Source: CAKSST01 sp045535505 (GTDB lineage Bacteria > Bacillota > Clostridia > Oscillospirales > Acutalibacteraceae). From it: a stretch of DNA of 64,000 nucleotides. Shown here in pieces: positions 6,889 to 16,584 of this stretch. The DNA is taken from NCBI GenBank assembly GCA_045535505.1, contig JAZSLU010000028.1, forward strand, positions 25,918 to 89,917, in the 5' to 3' direction. Below the pieces are notes generated by a model. That model had not been told where the DNA came from and did no database searches. It saw only the letters and a program-made list of their open reading frames with translations. Within the stretch, counting starts at the first letter, position 1; the number at the start of each line of letters is the position of its first letter. A program made the translations under genes and the position numbers.

Positions 6889-8253
6889 TTAATCCCTCAT
6901 CAAATATGCCGCTTTGTAAATGTCGCCGCCGCCCATCGTTATAACAGTATCGTCAGCATTTACGTAACCGCAAATTTCATTTTTTACGTCATCAAAATCA
7001 TTTACACATTTACAATCAGGCAAAAGATTGGCAAGATGCTGTGAAGTAATGCCTGTTTCGTTCTTCTCACGTGAGCCCATTATCGGAGTCAGCACAACCC
7101 TGTCTGCAATCTTCAAAGCATCGGCAAATTCATTAAGCAATAACGCCGTTCTCGAAAAAGTGAAAGGCTGAAAAACCGCAACAAGTCTGCCCCTGCAATG
7201 CTCTCTTGCCGCACGTAAAGTTGCGGCAATTTCGGTAGGATGATGTGCATAATCATCAACCAAGGTTGCGCCGTTTACAGTACCAAGCACTTCAAAGCGG
7301 CGTCCTGCTCCGCCAAAACTTTCTATTGCTTTTTTAAGCCCTTTCGGTGTAACGCCGTTTATAAGCGCTGCAACAGCCGCCGCCATGGCATTATATGCGT
7401 TATGTTTTCCCGGAATATTTAAACAAATATTGCAAACAAACCCTGCTTTATCAAACAAATCAAAGCAAAAACCTTTTGCACCTTTTTCAAGGTTATCGGC
7501 ATAAAAATCAAACTCTTTATCAAAACCAAAGGTTATAATCTCGGCATCAACGCCTTGGACCGTTTGCATTGCAAGTTTATCATCTGCGTTAACAATAACC
7601 TTGTTTGCCATTGATACAAACTTTTTAAAAGAATCGCACATATTTTCCATCGTTTTAAAATAATCAAGATGGTCGTTGTCTATATTAAGCAAAACTGCTG
7701 TGTCAGGCGACAACTGTAAAAACGTGTCAACAAACTCGCAAGACTCACAAACCATAATATCAGATTCCCCGCAAACACCATTTGTGTTTGTAAGAGGCAA
7801 CCTGCCGCCGATAACAGCGGTGGGGTCAAGATTATTTAAAATTAAAATATGTGTAAGCATTGCCGATACCGTAGTTTTGCCGTGTGTGCCGCAAATGCCT
7901 ATACAGTTACCAAAGCGTCGTGTTAAAGCGCCAAGCAACTTTGAACGCTCTAACGTAGGAATTTTCTTTTGCCTTGCACAAACAAGCTCTGGATTATCTT
8001 GCGAAATAGCGGCAGAATATACAACCATGTCGCACTCACCGATATTTTCCGCAAGGTTGCCCATTTTAATTTCAACGCCTAGTGTTCGCAAACGTTTAAG
8101 TTGGTCAGATTCATTATTGTCAGAGCCGCTTATAATGTAACCTTTTTTGTGCAATATTTCAGCAAGCGGACACATTCCCGAGCCGCCTATACCAATCATA
8201 TGCACTGTTTTTGCCTTGCTTAAAAGGGCATCAATTTGTGCTCTGTCTTTCAT
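6889..8253 (-). CDS. murC: UDP-N-acetylmuramate--L-alanine ligase
   Basis: Adds L-alanine to UDP-MurNAc, the first amino acid of the peptidoglycan stem peptide, in the cytoplasm with ATP. The 454-residue length is normal. The N-terminal Rossmann motif is GIGGSGMCPLAEIL (about residues 21-34), the central ATP motif GICGTHGKTTVSAML (about 117-131), and the C-terminal domain holds GAGRRFEVLG and DDYAHHPTEI. ATG 8253 follows AGGTGAG. First gene of a three-gene operon ending at 5328. The upstream region is shared with the divergent dpaAB genes. Confidence 0.96.
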   Translation of the reverse strand: MKDRAQIDALLSKAKTVHMIGIGGSGMCPLAEILHKKGYIISGSDNNESDQLKRLRTLGVEIKMGNLAENIGECDMVVYSAAISQDNPELVCARQKKIPTLERSKLLGALTRRFGNCIGICGTHGKTTVSAMLTHILILNNLDPTAVIGGRLPLTNTNGVCGESDIMVCESCEFVDTFLQLSPDTAVLLNIDNDHLDYFKTMENMCDSFKKFVSMANKVIVNADDKLAMQTVQGVDAEIITFGFDKEFDFYADNLEKGAKGFCFDLFDKAGFVCNICLNIPGKHNAYNAMAAAVAALINGVTPKGLKKAIESFGGAGRRFEVLGTVNGATLVDDYAHHPTEIAATLRAAREHCRGRLVAVFQPFTFSRTALLLNEFADALKIADRVVLTPIMGSREKNETGITSQHLANLLPDCKCVNDFDDVKNEICGYVNADDTVITMGGGDIYKAAYLMRD

Positions 8254-8285
8254 TTTCTCACCTATAATAAAATAAATATATAATC

Positions 8286-8314
8286 ATTATATTGCTAAAT
8301 TGTAAAAAAATAAA
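8286..8314 (-). promoter_or_regulatory. Possible sigma-A promoter of murC
   Basis: Minus strand TTTATT (complement of 8309-8314), 17-nt spacer, TATAAT (complement of 8286-8291). The -35 box is weak and the region is very AT-rich, so other placements are possible. Confidence 0.4.
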
Positions 8315-8353
8315 CAATTTTTTCAAATAATTTTAATTTTGTCCGATTTTGTC

Positions 8354-8380
8354 ACCCAAACCGCTTAATTTCATACTATA
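8354..8380 (+). promoter_or_regulatory. Candidate sigma-K promoter of dpaAB
   Basis: CATACTATA (8372-8380) fits the sigma-K -10 pattern CATA-N3-TA exactly, with AC (8354-8355) 16 nt upstream as the minimal -35. It lies 33 nt before dpaA. In Bacillus the orthologous spoVF genes are sigma-K dependent, which agrees. These patterns are short and could occur by chance. Confidence 0.5.
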
Positions 8381-8412
8381 TTATTGAATGTTATTTAAGG
8401 TGGGCTGATGCT

Positions 8413-9219
8413 ATGATTATTTCGTTAATAGGCGGAGACGGACGTTTTTTATATACTGTAAAAAAATTACAAAAACTCGGACACACAGTGCTGTGGGCGG
8501 CGAACGGCAGCGACGACTGCACGTTAGAACAAGCCCTAAATGCTGAGGCTATCGTTCTTCCGATGCCGGTAAGCCGCGACGGAGTAACACTTAATGCGCC
8601 TTTGTGCCAACAAAAAATAAACCTTAGCGATATATTGTCAAAAATAAATAAAACACAAATTTTGCTTTTAGGCATAACAAAAATCAACCATCAAGAATAT
8701 TATGACTATTATAATAACGAAAACTTTTTAAATAAAAATTCTGCGTTAACGGCAGAAGGCGCCATTGCATCGGCAATATGCGATACAAATTTTGCTCTTT
8801 TAGACAGTCGTATTTTGGTTGTTGGTTACGGCAGGCTCGGCAAAGCGCTGTGCCGCCGTCTTGTAAACTTCGACTGCCGTCTTACCGCAAGCGCAAGAAA
8901 ATATAGCGATTTTGAGCAAATAACTCAACTAGGCATAAATTGCGTAAACACAAACGAACTAAAAGATATTATAAACGAATTTGACGTTATATTCAACACT
9001 GTGCCTTATCCCGTTTTAGATAAAGACGTGCTGCAAAACGCCAAAAAAGACGCCTTGTTTATAGAACTTGCAAGTGCACCCTACGGCATTGATTTTGATT
9101 ATGCAAAGCAAAACAACTTAAACGTTAAAATTGAAGCCGCCTTGCCGTCACGCTGTGCACCAAAAACAGCCGGCGAGATTATAGCCGATGCCGTAAATGA
9201 CATTATACATGCAGTATAA
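8413..9219 (+). CDS. dpaA: Dipicolinate synthase subunit A
   Basis: With DpaB it oxidises dihydrodipicolinate to dipicolinic acid in the mother cell; the product fills the spore core. The 268-residue protein begins with a family-typical ISLIGGDGR segment, has a Rossmann dinucleotide site VVGYGRLGKALCRRL (about residues 138-151), and ends with the conserved ALPSRCAPKTAGEIIADAV stretch. The preceding Gly of the common ALPGRCAP form is Ser here. It is the first gene of dpaAB, with a candidate sigma-K promoter upstream. It is divergent from murC. Confidence 0.94.
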   Translation: MIISLIGGDGRFLYTVKKLQKLGHTVLWAANGSDDCTLEQALNAEAIVLPMPVSRDGVTLNAPLCQQKINLSDILSKINKTQILLLGITKINHQEYYDYYNNENFLNKNSALTAEGAIASAICDTNFALLDSRILVVGYGRLGKALCRRLVNFDCRLTASARKYSDFEQITQLGINCVNTNELKDIINEFDVIFNTVPYPVLDKDVLQNAKKDALFIELASAPYGIDFDYAKQNNLNVKIEAALPSRCAPKTAGEIIADAVNDIIHAV

Positions 9220-9237
9220 CAAAAAGGAGCAAACATT

Positions 9238-9810
9238 ATGGCCAACATAACAGCGGGTTTTGCGCTTTGCGGCTCTTTTTGCACCCTAAAACGCGCAATC
9301 GACCAGCTTGAAATTTTAAAACAAAGCGGTATGGATATACTGCCAATTATGTCCCCTGCAGTTTACAACACAGATACACGTTTTGGCAAAGCGCAGGACT
9401 TTATAAAAAAAGTTGAAGATATTTGCCAAAATAAAATTATAACCACAATTGAACAAGCCGAGCCTATCGGCCCCAAAAAACTGCTTGATATTATGATTGT
9501 TGCGCCCTGTACGGGCAATACCCTTTCAAAACTTGCGCTCGGCATCACCGACACGAGTGTCACCATGGCAACAAAAGCTCATCTGCGCAACGCGCGTCCC
9601 GTATTGCTTTCTATAGCCACAAATGATGCCCTAAGCGCTTGTGCAAAAAACATAGGATTGCTTTACAACACAAAAAATATATACTTTACGCCTCTTGCGC
9701 AAGACGATGCGCTCGGCAAACCCACATCATTGGTTTGCGATTTTACAAAAATACCCCAAGCGGCACAACTTGCTTTGCAAGGCAAACAAATGCAACCCTT
9801 GCTTTTTTAA
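9238..9810 (+). CDS. dpaB: Dipicolinate synthase subunit B (flavoprotein)
   Basis: The 190-residue partner of DpaA, from the flavoprotein fold family that also includes phosphopantothenoylcysteine decarboxylase. Recognised by GFALCGSFCTL at the N-terminus, IMSPAVYNTDTRFGKA (about residues 39-54), and PCTGNTLSKLALGITDTSV (about 90-108), which contributes to flavin-type binding. ATG 9238 follows AAAAAGGAG at good spacing, 18 nt after dpaA. A strong hairpin follows the stop codon, so the operon is just dpaAB; spoVFA/B genes in Bacillus have the same order. Confidence 0.94.
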   Translation: MANITAGFALCGSFCTLKRAIDQLEILKQSGMDILPIMSPAVYNTDTRFGKAQDFIKKVEDICQNKIITTIEQAEPIGPKKLLDIMIVAPCTGNTLSKLALGITDTSVTMATKAHLRNARPVLLSIATNDALSACAKNIGLLYNTKNIYFTPLAQDDALGKPTSLVCDFTKIPQAAQLALQGKQMQPLLF

Positions 9811-9814
9811 AAAA

Positions 9815-9841
9815 TGGGCTAACTTTTAAAAAGTTAGCCCA
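9815..9841. terminator. Bidirectional terminator between dpaB and addA
   Basis: TGGGCTAACTT (9815-9825) pairs with AAGTTAGCCCA (9831-9841), flanked by A-run and T-run; it separates convergent dpaB and addA. Confidence 0.85.
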
Positions 9842-9845
9842 CATT

Positions 9846-12800
9846 TTATAATTTTATTGACTTTTTCAGCACAAAAGAATAAATTATACACTCTTTTACT
9901 GGCATACCAAAGGTCTTTTGACAAGCATTGGAATATAACTGAAGTTGCCTTTCATACCGCTGTATCAAAGTTTGCTCATCACTTACTCGGTCGGTCTTAA
10001 AATCAAGAATAACCAAATTATTATTTTCAACAAATACACAGTCAGCAACACCCTGCAAAACAGAAGGCTCGTCAGTTTGGTCGCGGTTTGGATAAACCTT
10101 TGTCAAAAATCTTATTTCCCTATAAAGCTTGTCCGCCTTGCAAGCACGCTCATACAATGGCGATGTAAAGAAAGCATTTATTGCAGATAAATCAACCGCA
10201 TTTGCCTGTTGCTCGGTTATAAACTGATATTCAACAAGGCGTTCGAGCTCTTGTTTTGCATTGTCATGCGCTTTTTGCATATCACAAAACTGCATAAACA
10301 AGTGTGTAGCTGTACCTCGTTGAGCGGGAGTAAGCTGTTTTTTTGACATAAAGGCAGGTTTTCTTGTAAAGCTGTACTCTTTGTCATTTTCGTTATGTGT
10401 CAACTCTGAAACCGATATCTTTGACGGTGTTACGGTCTGCTGCTCAAAAGGATACTTATAAGATATGTTTTTTTCAATCTGTTCAACAGCCTTTTTAATT
10501 TCAACTTCATCAAAAACCGTCTCGGCTATGGTTTCTTGACATTGTACCGACGGAATATCGGTATGAAAAGTATATTCAACGTTTTCAATAACCTCTGTTC
10601 CGCCGCCGATTATATTTTCAAGCCTTTCTATTGCAGTAGGATTATTCGCCGCAACAGACTGCAATATACAGTTCATATAACTCGGTGTGCGTTTTGCATC
10701 AGGTCTGCCACCGTTGTTTTTAACGGTTTTTCTCACTTCCTTAAGCTTTGCCCCAAGGTCACTATACCCCGCAAAAATTGCCAACCTTTCTTTTGCCCTT
10801 GTCATAAAAACATACATAAGGCGCAATTCCTCAGCCACATTATCGTTTCTGTTTTTAAGGTCTATTGCCGCCCTTGCCGGAGATTTAATTTTGTGTGAAA
10901 GCTTTTGCCCCACCGCATCACAAGCAATACCTAAGGTGTTTTTAATGCTAAAGCCAACCTCGCCCTTAGACATAAAGGAATCTGATGCATCTGCTATTAT
11001 GCAAACCGGATATTCAAGCCCTTTTGAAGAATGCATCGTGCCGATTTTTACTGCATCAACACTGTCAGGCGCCGTCTTTTGCGATAATCCCCCCTGCATA
11101 ACACTCTCTACAAATTTCGGCACGTCTTTTGTGCCGTTTTTTTCATATTCCTGTGCCATGGTCTGCAGCGTACGCAAATTTTTAATGCGCTCGGCACCGC
11201 CGGGTAACGCCCTTACAATATCTTCAAGACCGGTCATATCAATAAGCAAATCTAACACATCAGACAGCTTATTAACAAGTAAAAGTCGTCTATATTCTCT
11301 TATGCGTTCGCATAGGTTACAACATGCTCTGTCACCATTTTGGGCAGCACAAAGTACGCTCGCCCAAATGCTCGGCGCAGGATAATCATGGCGCAGCAAA
11401 GCAAGACTGTCAGCATCAAAGCAAAATAGCGGCGATAACATAACCGCAAGTAAATGCTCGTCACGTGTAGGATTATCAACCACACTCAACAAAGCAAGAC
11501 AAAGTCCCACTTCCCGCCTGTTTGTAAAATCTTCTCTGCTGCAATATGCAGGTATGCCGTGTTTTTTTAGCACATCAGCATAAATTCCCATTCGCTTGTT
11601 GCCACGTTTTAAAATTGTAAAATCAGAATATTTATACTTGTTTGGCTCTTGCTCCATAACAGATTTTATATACTCAGCAATCAATGCGGCTTCGTTTTTT
11701 ACCGCTTGGTCTTGGCTGATACCTTTTGTCGAATAAAAGTTCAAAAAAACCGCGCGGTCACCGCTTTTATCGTTTGCTTTAAGCATCTGCTCTTTATATT
11801 CAATCTTGCTGTTTTGCATGGTCATAAGGTCACAAAAAACCTTATTTATGAATTCGCAAACCCCACCCTTGCTTCTAAAGTTGTCAAGCAGTTCAATTTT
11901 CTTCAGCCTGCCATCTTCGGCTTTGTTAATAAAGTTTACAGGGTTAGTTCCTCTAAATTCATAGATGCTTTGCTTTGCATCTCCAACCACAAAAAGCCGC
12001 TCACCATCGCCTGATAAAATCTGCATTAACGCATCCTGCAAATCGTTGGTATCTTGATATTCGTCAACAATTATTTCATCATAATCATTTGCAATCTCAA
12101 CGCCTCTTTTTGTTGCAACAATACCCTTGCTTGTATTTTCGCAAAGCAACTGCAAAGCCAACTGCTCTGTTCTTGCAAAGGTTAACGAGTTGTTTTGACA
12201 CATTAAATCATTAAACCTCTCGTCAAACTGCAAAACAATGTCAATAAGCATTTTTGTGACACTTGCGGTAAACTCATACCTCTCGCCAAGTTGACAATCA
12301 TACCATTGCAAAATTTGCTCAACAACGGCATTATACTCCTTTACCGCATTTGCCAAAGCCAACGCAGGTGCCGAACGCTTTTGGTCAAATGTGAAAACTT
12401 TACGGTTTTCAACTGCTTTTAAAAGCTTTTTGCTGTCGGCACAGCATTTTCTTAAAACCTCAATTTCGCCTTTTAATTCAATAAGCGAATTTTTGTAACT
12501 CTCAAAATCAGGTTCTTCAATTTGCGATACAAAAAGTGCATCTCCAATTATTTTTTCAAGCCTTAAAAACTCTTGTTCAATCTCACAGGTCAGTGTTTTG
12601 TCCCACACAGAACCCTCAAATTCGGTTTGACGGTCATAATATTCACGCCACTGTTTAAGCCAGTCGGCATAAAAAGGCATATTAGTAGCATAGCTATAAA
12701 TTTTTTTAACATAATTTTTAATTTTGTCATCGCCATAGCTATCGCCTGTTGCCTGTAACAAAGCCCTAAATTCAGCGCAATCTTGCTCATATAAAGGCTC

Positions 12801-13226
12801 AAAAATTTCGTCTAACGCTTGATTTTGCATATTTTCAAGATTGCTCAAATCGCAAACAGCAAAATCAGGCATCACGCCTAAAGCGTCAAAATTTTCACGT
12901 ACAAGCTCAATACAAAACGAATCAACCGTGCAAATTTTTGCTGCGGCCAATCTTTGCTTTTGTTTGGCAATAAGTGAACTTTTTGGGTTTTCTCTTTGCG
13001 CTTTAGCAAGACTTTTTTCAATGCGTTCCCGCATTTCTGCCGCTGCCGCATTGGTAAACGTAACAATAAGCAAACGGTCAATAGGTGTCCCCTTTTGCAA
13101 AATTTTGTTCATTACACGTTCAACCAAAACAGAGGTTTTTCCACTCCCTGCAGAAGCTGTAACAAGCACACCGCCGTCAGCAATAATGGCGGTTTGCTGA
13201 TTTTTTGTGTAATCCTCAAATTTCAT
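9846..13226 (-). CDS. addA: ATP-dependent helicase/nuclease subunit A
   Basis: The large subunit of AddAB, the Firmicute counterpart of RecBCD, which resects double-strand breaks and prepares them for RecA. The 1126-residue protein has a UvrD/Rep-type motor with Walker A ASAGSGKTSVLV (about residues 24-35), DEYQDTND (motif II, about 392) and late helicase motifs (GTMHSSKGLEYPV, EELRLMYVFMTRAK). The C-terminal RecB-type nuclease holds FVENNNLVILDFKTDR followed by Q..LY, the Asp/Lys/Gln/Tyr catalytic set. It overlaps the addB stop by 11 nt, so the two subunits are translated together. Confidence 0.96.
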   Translation of the reverse strand: MKFEDYTKNQQTAIIADGGVLVTASAGSGKTSVLVERVMNKILQKGTPIDRLLIVTFTNAAAAEMRERIEKSLAKAQRENPKSSLIAKQKQRLAAAKICTVDSFCIELVRENFDALGVMPDFAVCDLSNLENMQNQALDEIFEPLYEQDCAEFRALLQATGDSYGDDKIKNYVKKIYSYATNMPFYADWLKQWREYYDRQTEFEGSVWDKTLTCEIEQEFLRLEKIIGDALFVSQIEEPDFESYKNSLIELKGEIEVLRKCCADSKKLLKAVENRKVFTFDQKRSAPALALANAVKEYNAVVEQILQWYDCQLGERYEFTASVTKMLIDIVLQFDERFNDLMCQNNSLTFARTEQLALQLLCENTSKGIVATKRGVEIANDYDEIIVDEYQDTNDLQDALMQILSGDGERLFVVGDAKQSIYEFRGTNPVNFINKAEDGRLKKIELLDNFRSKGGVCEFINKVFCDLMTMQNSKIEYKEQMLKANDKSGDRAVFLNFYSTKGISQDQAVKNEAALIAEYIKSVMEQEPNKYKYSDFTILKRGNKRMGIYADVLKKHGIPAYCSREDFTNRREVGLCLALLSVVDNPTRDEHLLAVMLSPLFCFDADSLALLRHDYPAPSIWASVLCAAQNGDRACCNLCERIREYRRLLLVNKLSDVLDLLIDMTGLEDIVRALPGGAERIKNLRTLQTMAQEYEKNGTKDVPKFVESVMQGGLSQKTAPDSVDAVKIGTMHSSKGLEYPVCIIADASDSFMSKGEVGFSIKNTLGIACDAVGQKLSHKIKSPARAAIDLKNRNDNVAEELRLMYVFMTRAKERLAIFAGYSDLGAKLKEVRKTVKNNGGRPDAKRTPSYMNCILQSVAANNPTAIERLENIIGGGTEVIENVEYTFHTDIPSVQCQETIAETVFDEVEIKKAVEQIEKNISYKYPFEQQTVTPSKISVSELTHNENDKEYSFTRKPAFMSKKQLTPAQRGTATHLFMQFCDMQKAHDNAKQELERLVEYQFITEQQANAVDLSAINAFFTSPLYERACKADKLYREIRFLTKVYPNRDQTDEPSVLQGVADCVFVENNNLVILDFKTDRVSDEQTLIQRYERQLQLYSNACQKTFGMPVKECIIYSFVLKKSIKL

Positions 13227-16200
13227 TACCGCCCAGCTCCTCTCTTAGTGATTGAACAACCTCATAAGTCTTTGCGCCACCGTTTTTTTGGTGTGGTGCA
13301 TCCTCAATACCGCAAACTGCACCAAACTTGCAATATTTACAAGCATCGTCACCTGCACAGTCAATAGGAGAAACCGCCACGTCACCATTGCTAAGTTTTT
13401 TAGCAACATCTTCCATTACCTTGTCAATTTTTTTAAATACAAGGTTGAATTCATCTTGCTTAATATACGTTCTTCCGCTTGAGTTTTTGTCAATCATGCC
13501 CGATTTTGTATATTTAAGCCTAGGCACAAACTGACCGGCATTTGCCTTTTCCATTTGCTTAACCAACTCTTCGTTTTCGCAAAGCAAACCGTTCATTGTC
13601 AAACTGTCGTCTTCATTTGTACTGCGCTTTGCAGGCATATACAATATTCCCGCAGGTAAAAAGGTACCATATTCGTCACTTTTAAGTAACGTATATAAAT
13701 AAAGCAACATCTGCATGTTTTGTCCTACCAAAACGTCACTCAGTCTAAAATCCTTGCTTGACGTTTTATAATCGACAATTCTTAAATATCCGCACCAAGT
13801 ATCAACCCTGTCAATCTTACCGCGAGTATGCAAGGTAACACCATCGGCCGAAAATTCAAGCGGCTTCACATCACCGTCGGCAGAAATCTCAAGTTCGCAT
13901 TTTACAGGTTCAAAACCGCTTTGTGCAAACTCATCACGAATTCGCAAAGCAACCTCAACAATCTGTAATCTTATAAGATAAAACAAATATTTCATACGTG
14001 CATCTATAACGTCACTCAAACCCTTTATAGATGCGATATATTCTTCGCAAAGTGTGGTTACTGCCATCTTTATTTGGTCATCATTTAATAGCGCTAAATC
14101 CTTTTTATGTGCGTCAACCAAATTTTCAAGCACATAATGCACCATTGTACCCCTTTGCAAAACGTTGAGGTTTGCCTTTTCAATAATTTTTGCTTTCAAT
14201 AAATACTGACAAAAATAAGAAAAACGGCATCTGCTAAAGGTTTCTGTCGCAGATGGTGACATACTAATTCGTTGGGGAATAATTTTTTTAACGGTCTCTT
14301 TTTTCAGTTTCATATCAACAGGTTGGTTTGCCCGCTTTAACGCTTGCACTTTACCGGCCCATTCATCACTTTGCTCAAACCTTTTAAGCAATGCTTCTTT
14401 AAGTAACGAGTCTGTATGTATATTATCCGCCAAAACAGAAAAAGCCATCTTTTCGCTTTTAATATCCTCTAAATCCACCTGTTTTTTAGGCCATACGTCC
14501 TCTTTGCAGTTTGGCAACGTGTCACGAATGGCCGAAAACGCATACGAACAAGGTGTTGCGTCTTTGCCAAAAGAGGCATGACAAACAGCATATAAGTAAT
14601 CAGACGGTGCGCAAAGGCTTGAATAGCATAAAAAGTTTTCATCTGCGGCAAACTCTTTATCAATATCAGCAACTGCAATACCATTTTCAATAAGCAAACG
14701 TCTGTCTTTTGCAGACAACAAGTTGCCGCTTGGCATACTCATAGGCCACTCGCCGCTGTTAAGACCTAAAGCAATAACAACCTTCGGTCTGTGTGTTCTT
14801 ATACGGTCGGCAGAGCCAAAAAGCACCTGGTCAAGCGTTTGCGGCACACTGCCCATATTGGCGCTTTTTGTTGCAAGCAAAAAAGCTGTAATAAACTCTT
14901 TTTTGTCACATACCTCATCAAGACAATCAACCGTATGGTCAAGCACCTCACAAAAGACGTCAAAGCTTCGTCTTGTTAAATCAGCCTCTTTAAATTTACC
15001 CTCTTTTTCAAATTGTTGGGCAAGATGTTCAAGCGTTTTTGTTACATCACAAGCAGTCAATAACTCCCAAAGTGCCGTCGCAATATCAATGGTGTTCTGG
15101 CCTTTAACACAATTTCGCAAATTTATAATAGGTTCAATTACTTTTTGCCTTAAAGCGTTAAGTTCTTGCAGTTCTTTTTCGCTCTTTTCTAGGTGTTTTG
15201 GGTCAGACATTTGCATACCGTCAGGGTTCATTGTCCACTCGTTAGCCCAGTCCTTACCTTTTATGTCCCATATATAAGCGTAGTTTTCAAGACGTGATAC
15301 CTGCTCGTCGTCAAGTGCGCTCATACCCGTCTTCAAATATTTTAAAATGTTATCGGTTGTAAAATTCAAGGTTGCCGAAAGCGCCGAAAGCGCAAAAACA
15401 AACAATGGCAAATCGGCAGCCGAAACCGTTGTGTCAACATAACACGCAACTGCGTATTTTTGTGCAGCCTTTAAAATAAAACGCTCATATTTTGCAGTAT
15501 CACGCACAATAATGGCAAAATCCTTATAACGCATTGCTTTTTCGCTGACCATTTTTCTAATGGTGTGCATGGCATAATCGGCTTCATCTTCGGGTGTTTG
15601 GGCTGTACACAAGGTAACATTGTTTGCTTGTCCCTCAAAACATTCACCCGCACAAAAAAACATTTTCTCAAGCGCCTTTAACTCGTCGCAATTATAATAA
15701 CTTTCCTTCAAAACAATGGGCTCGGCAATGTTTTTGGCAGCATAACTTTCCAATTTTTTGCGTGTTTTCACAACTGTGTCAAAGGTTTGGTCAGGCTCTT
15801 TTATATCATCACAGCACAAACTCACAAAAACCTTGTCAGCCTGCTCTAAAATCAGTTGCAAAATCTTAAACTGCTGACCTGTAAAACCTTTAAATCCGTC
15901 AATATAAACATTTTTCCCTTTAAAATATTTGGTAGCAATCAGCATATCATAAAGGTGGTCAAGCAAATTGCGTGGGTCAATAAACTTGCCCGAAACCTGC
16001 ATATTATAACTGTCCATTATAAGCGCCAAATCTTCAAGCTTTGTTTTCAGTCTGCCCGACACTTGTTTGGCAGCCTTGTAAAGTTGTTTAGAACTTACTG
16101 CGGCAGCTTTAAGTTCTGCAACGGTTGAAACACACACATCTGCAAAACTTTCGTTTTGTGCAAATTTATTAAAACACTTTAAGGCATCTTTTTCTTTTAG

Positions 16201-16491
16201 CAAAGCTTTGCCCATTAAAATCACAGCATCGCTTTCGCTCATACGCTTTCCGGCAATCAAACCGCTTTGTCTTCCAACTTCGTCAAAAAGACGTGTAAAA
16301 TTAAGCACTGACACCTTTGCAGCGCCTGCTTCCAAGAAACGCTCAAGTAGCATTTTTTCTGCCTCAAAAGAAAACTGTTCAGGTACAAGCAAAACAGCCT
16401 TTGCGTCTTGTTTTTTTATATCTTCACCTATAAGTTCTAAAATCTTTTCGGTTTTTCCGCTTGATGCTCTTCCTAAAATGAATTGCAGCAT
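13216..16491 (-). CDS. addB: ATP-dependent helicase/nuclease subunit B
   Basis: The 1091-residue partner of AddA. The N-terminus carries the family Walker A, LGRASSGKT (about residues 6-14), then LLVPEQFSFEAEK. The C-terminal RecB-like nuclease has RIVDYKTSS and QNMQMLLYLY. Cysteines at about 788 (FSRCRFSYFC) and in the terminal CKYCKFGAVC cluster are those that hold the 4Fe-4S staple in AddB proteins. ATG 16491 has AAGGTGG upstream. A terminator for bofA lies just 25 nt before the start, so addBA either relies on read-through or has a promoter I cannot see in that short gap. Confidence 0.95.
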   Translation of the reverse strand: MLQFILGRASSGKTEKILELIGEDIKKQDAKAVLLVPEQFSFEAEKMLLERFLEAGAAKVSVLNFTRLFDEVGRQSGLIAGKRMSESDAVILMGKALLKEKDALKCFNKFAQNESFADVCVSTVAELKAAAVSSKQLYKAAKQVSGRLKTKLEDLALIMDSYNMQVSGKFIDPRNLLDHLYDMLIATKYFKGKNVYIDGFKGFTGQQFKILQLILEQADKVFVSLCCDDIKEPDQTFDTVVKTRKKLESYAAKNIAEPIVLKESYYNCDELKALEKMFFCAGECFEGQANNVTLCTAQTPEDEADYAMHTIRKMVSEKAMRYKDFAIIVRDTAKYERFILKAAQKYAVACYVDTTVSAADLPLFVFALSALSATLNFTTDNILKYLKTGMSALDDEQVSRLENYAYIWDIKGKDWANEWTMNPDGMQMSDPKHLEKSEKELQELNALRQKVIEPIINLRNCVKGQNTIDIATALWELLTACDVTKTLEHLAQQFEKEGKFKEADLTRRSFDVFCEVLDHTVDCLDEVCDKKEFITAFLLATKSANMGSVPQTLDQVLFGSADRIRTHRPKVVIALGLNSGEWPMSMPSGNLLSAKDRRLLIENGIAVADIDKEFAADENFLCYSSLCAPSDYLYAVCHASFGKDATPCSYAFSAIRDTLPNCKEDVWPKKQVDLEDIKSEKMAFSVLADNIHTDSLLKEALLKRFEQSDEWAGKVQALKRANQPVDMKLKKETVKKIIPQRISMSPSATETFSRCRFSYFCQYLLKAKIIEKANLNVLQRGTMVHYVLENLVDAHKKDLALLNDDQIKMAVTTLCEEYIASIKGLSDVIDARMKYLFYLIRLQIVEVALRIRDEFAQSGFEPVKCELEISADGDVKPLEFSADGVTLHTRGKIDRVDTWCGYLRIVDYKTSSKDFRLSDVLVGQNMQMLLYLYTLLKSDEYGTFLPAGILYMPAKRSTNEDDSLTMNGLLCENEELVKQMEKANAGQFVPRLKYTKSGMIDKNSSGRTYIKQDEFNLVFKKIDKVMEDVAKKLSNGDVAVSPIDCAGDDACKYCKFGAVCGIEDAPHQKNGGAKTYEVVQSLREELGGNEI

Positions 16492-16515
16492 TTTACCACC
16501 TTAAAAATTAAAAAA

Positions 16516-16540
16516 TCCCGCAGTGAAATTCACTACAGGA
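16516..16540 (-). terminator. Terminator/attenuator between bofA and addB
   Basis: 11-bp stem with G-T pairs (16516-16526 with 16530-16540), 3-nt loop, followed on the minus strand by a T6 run. It stands 44 nt after bofA and 25 nt before addB. Confidence 0.8.
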
Positions 16541-16584
16541 TAATTGTAACACATAATCTGTGACAAATAAAGTACATAATATAT

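Noticed and set aside
10687..11385. 232-codon plus-strand frame opposite addA
   Set aside because: Antisense shadow in the helicase region; no independent signals.
14723..15277. 184-codon plus-strand frame opposite addB
   Set aside because: Serine-rich antisense shadow; addB is intact across it.
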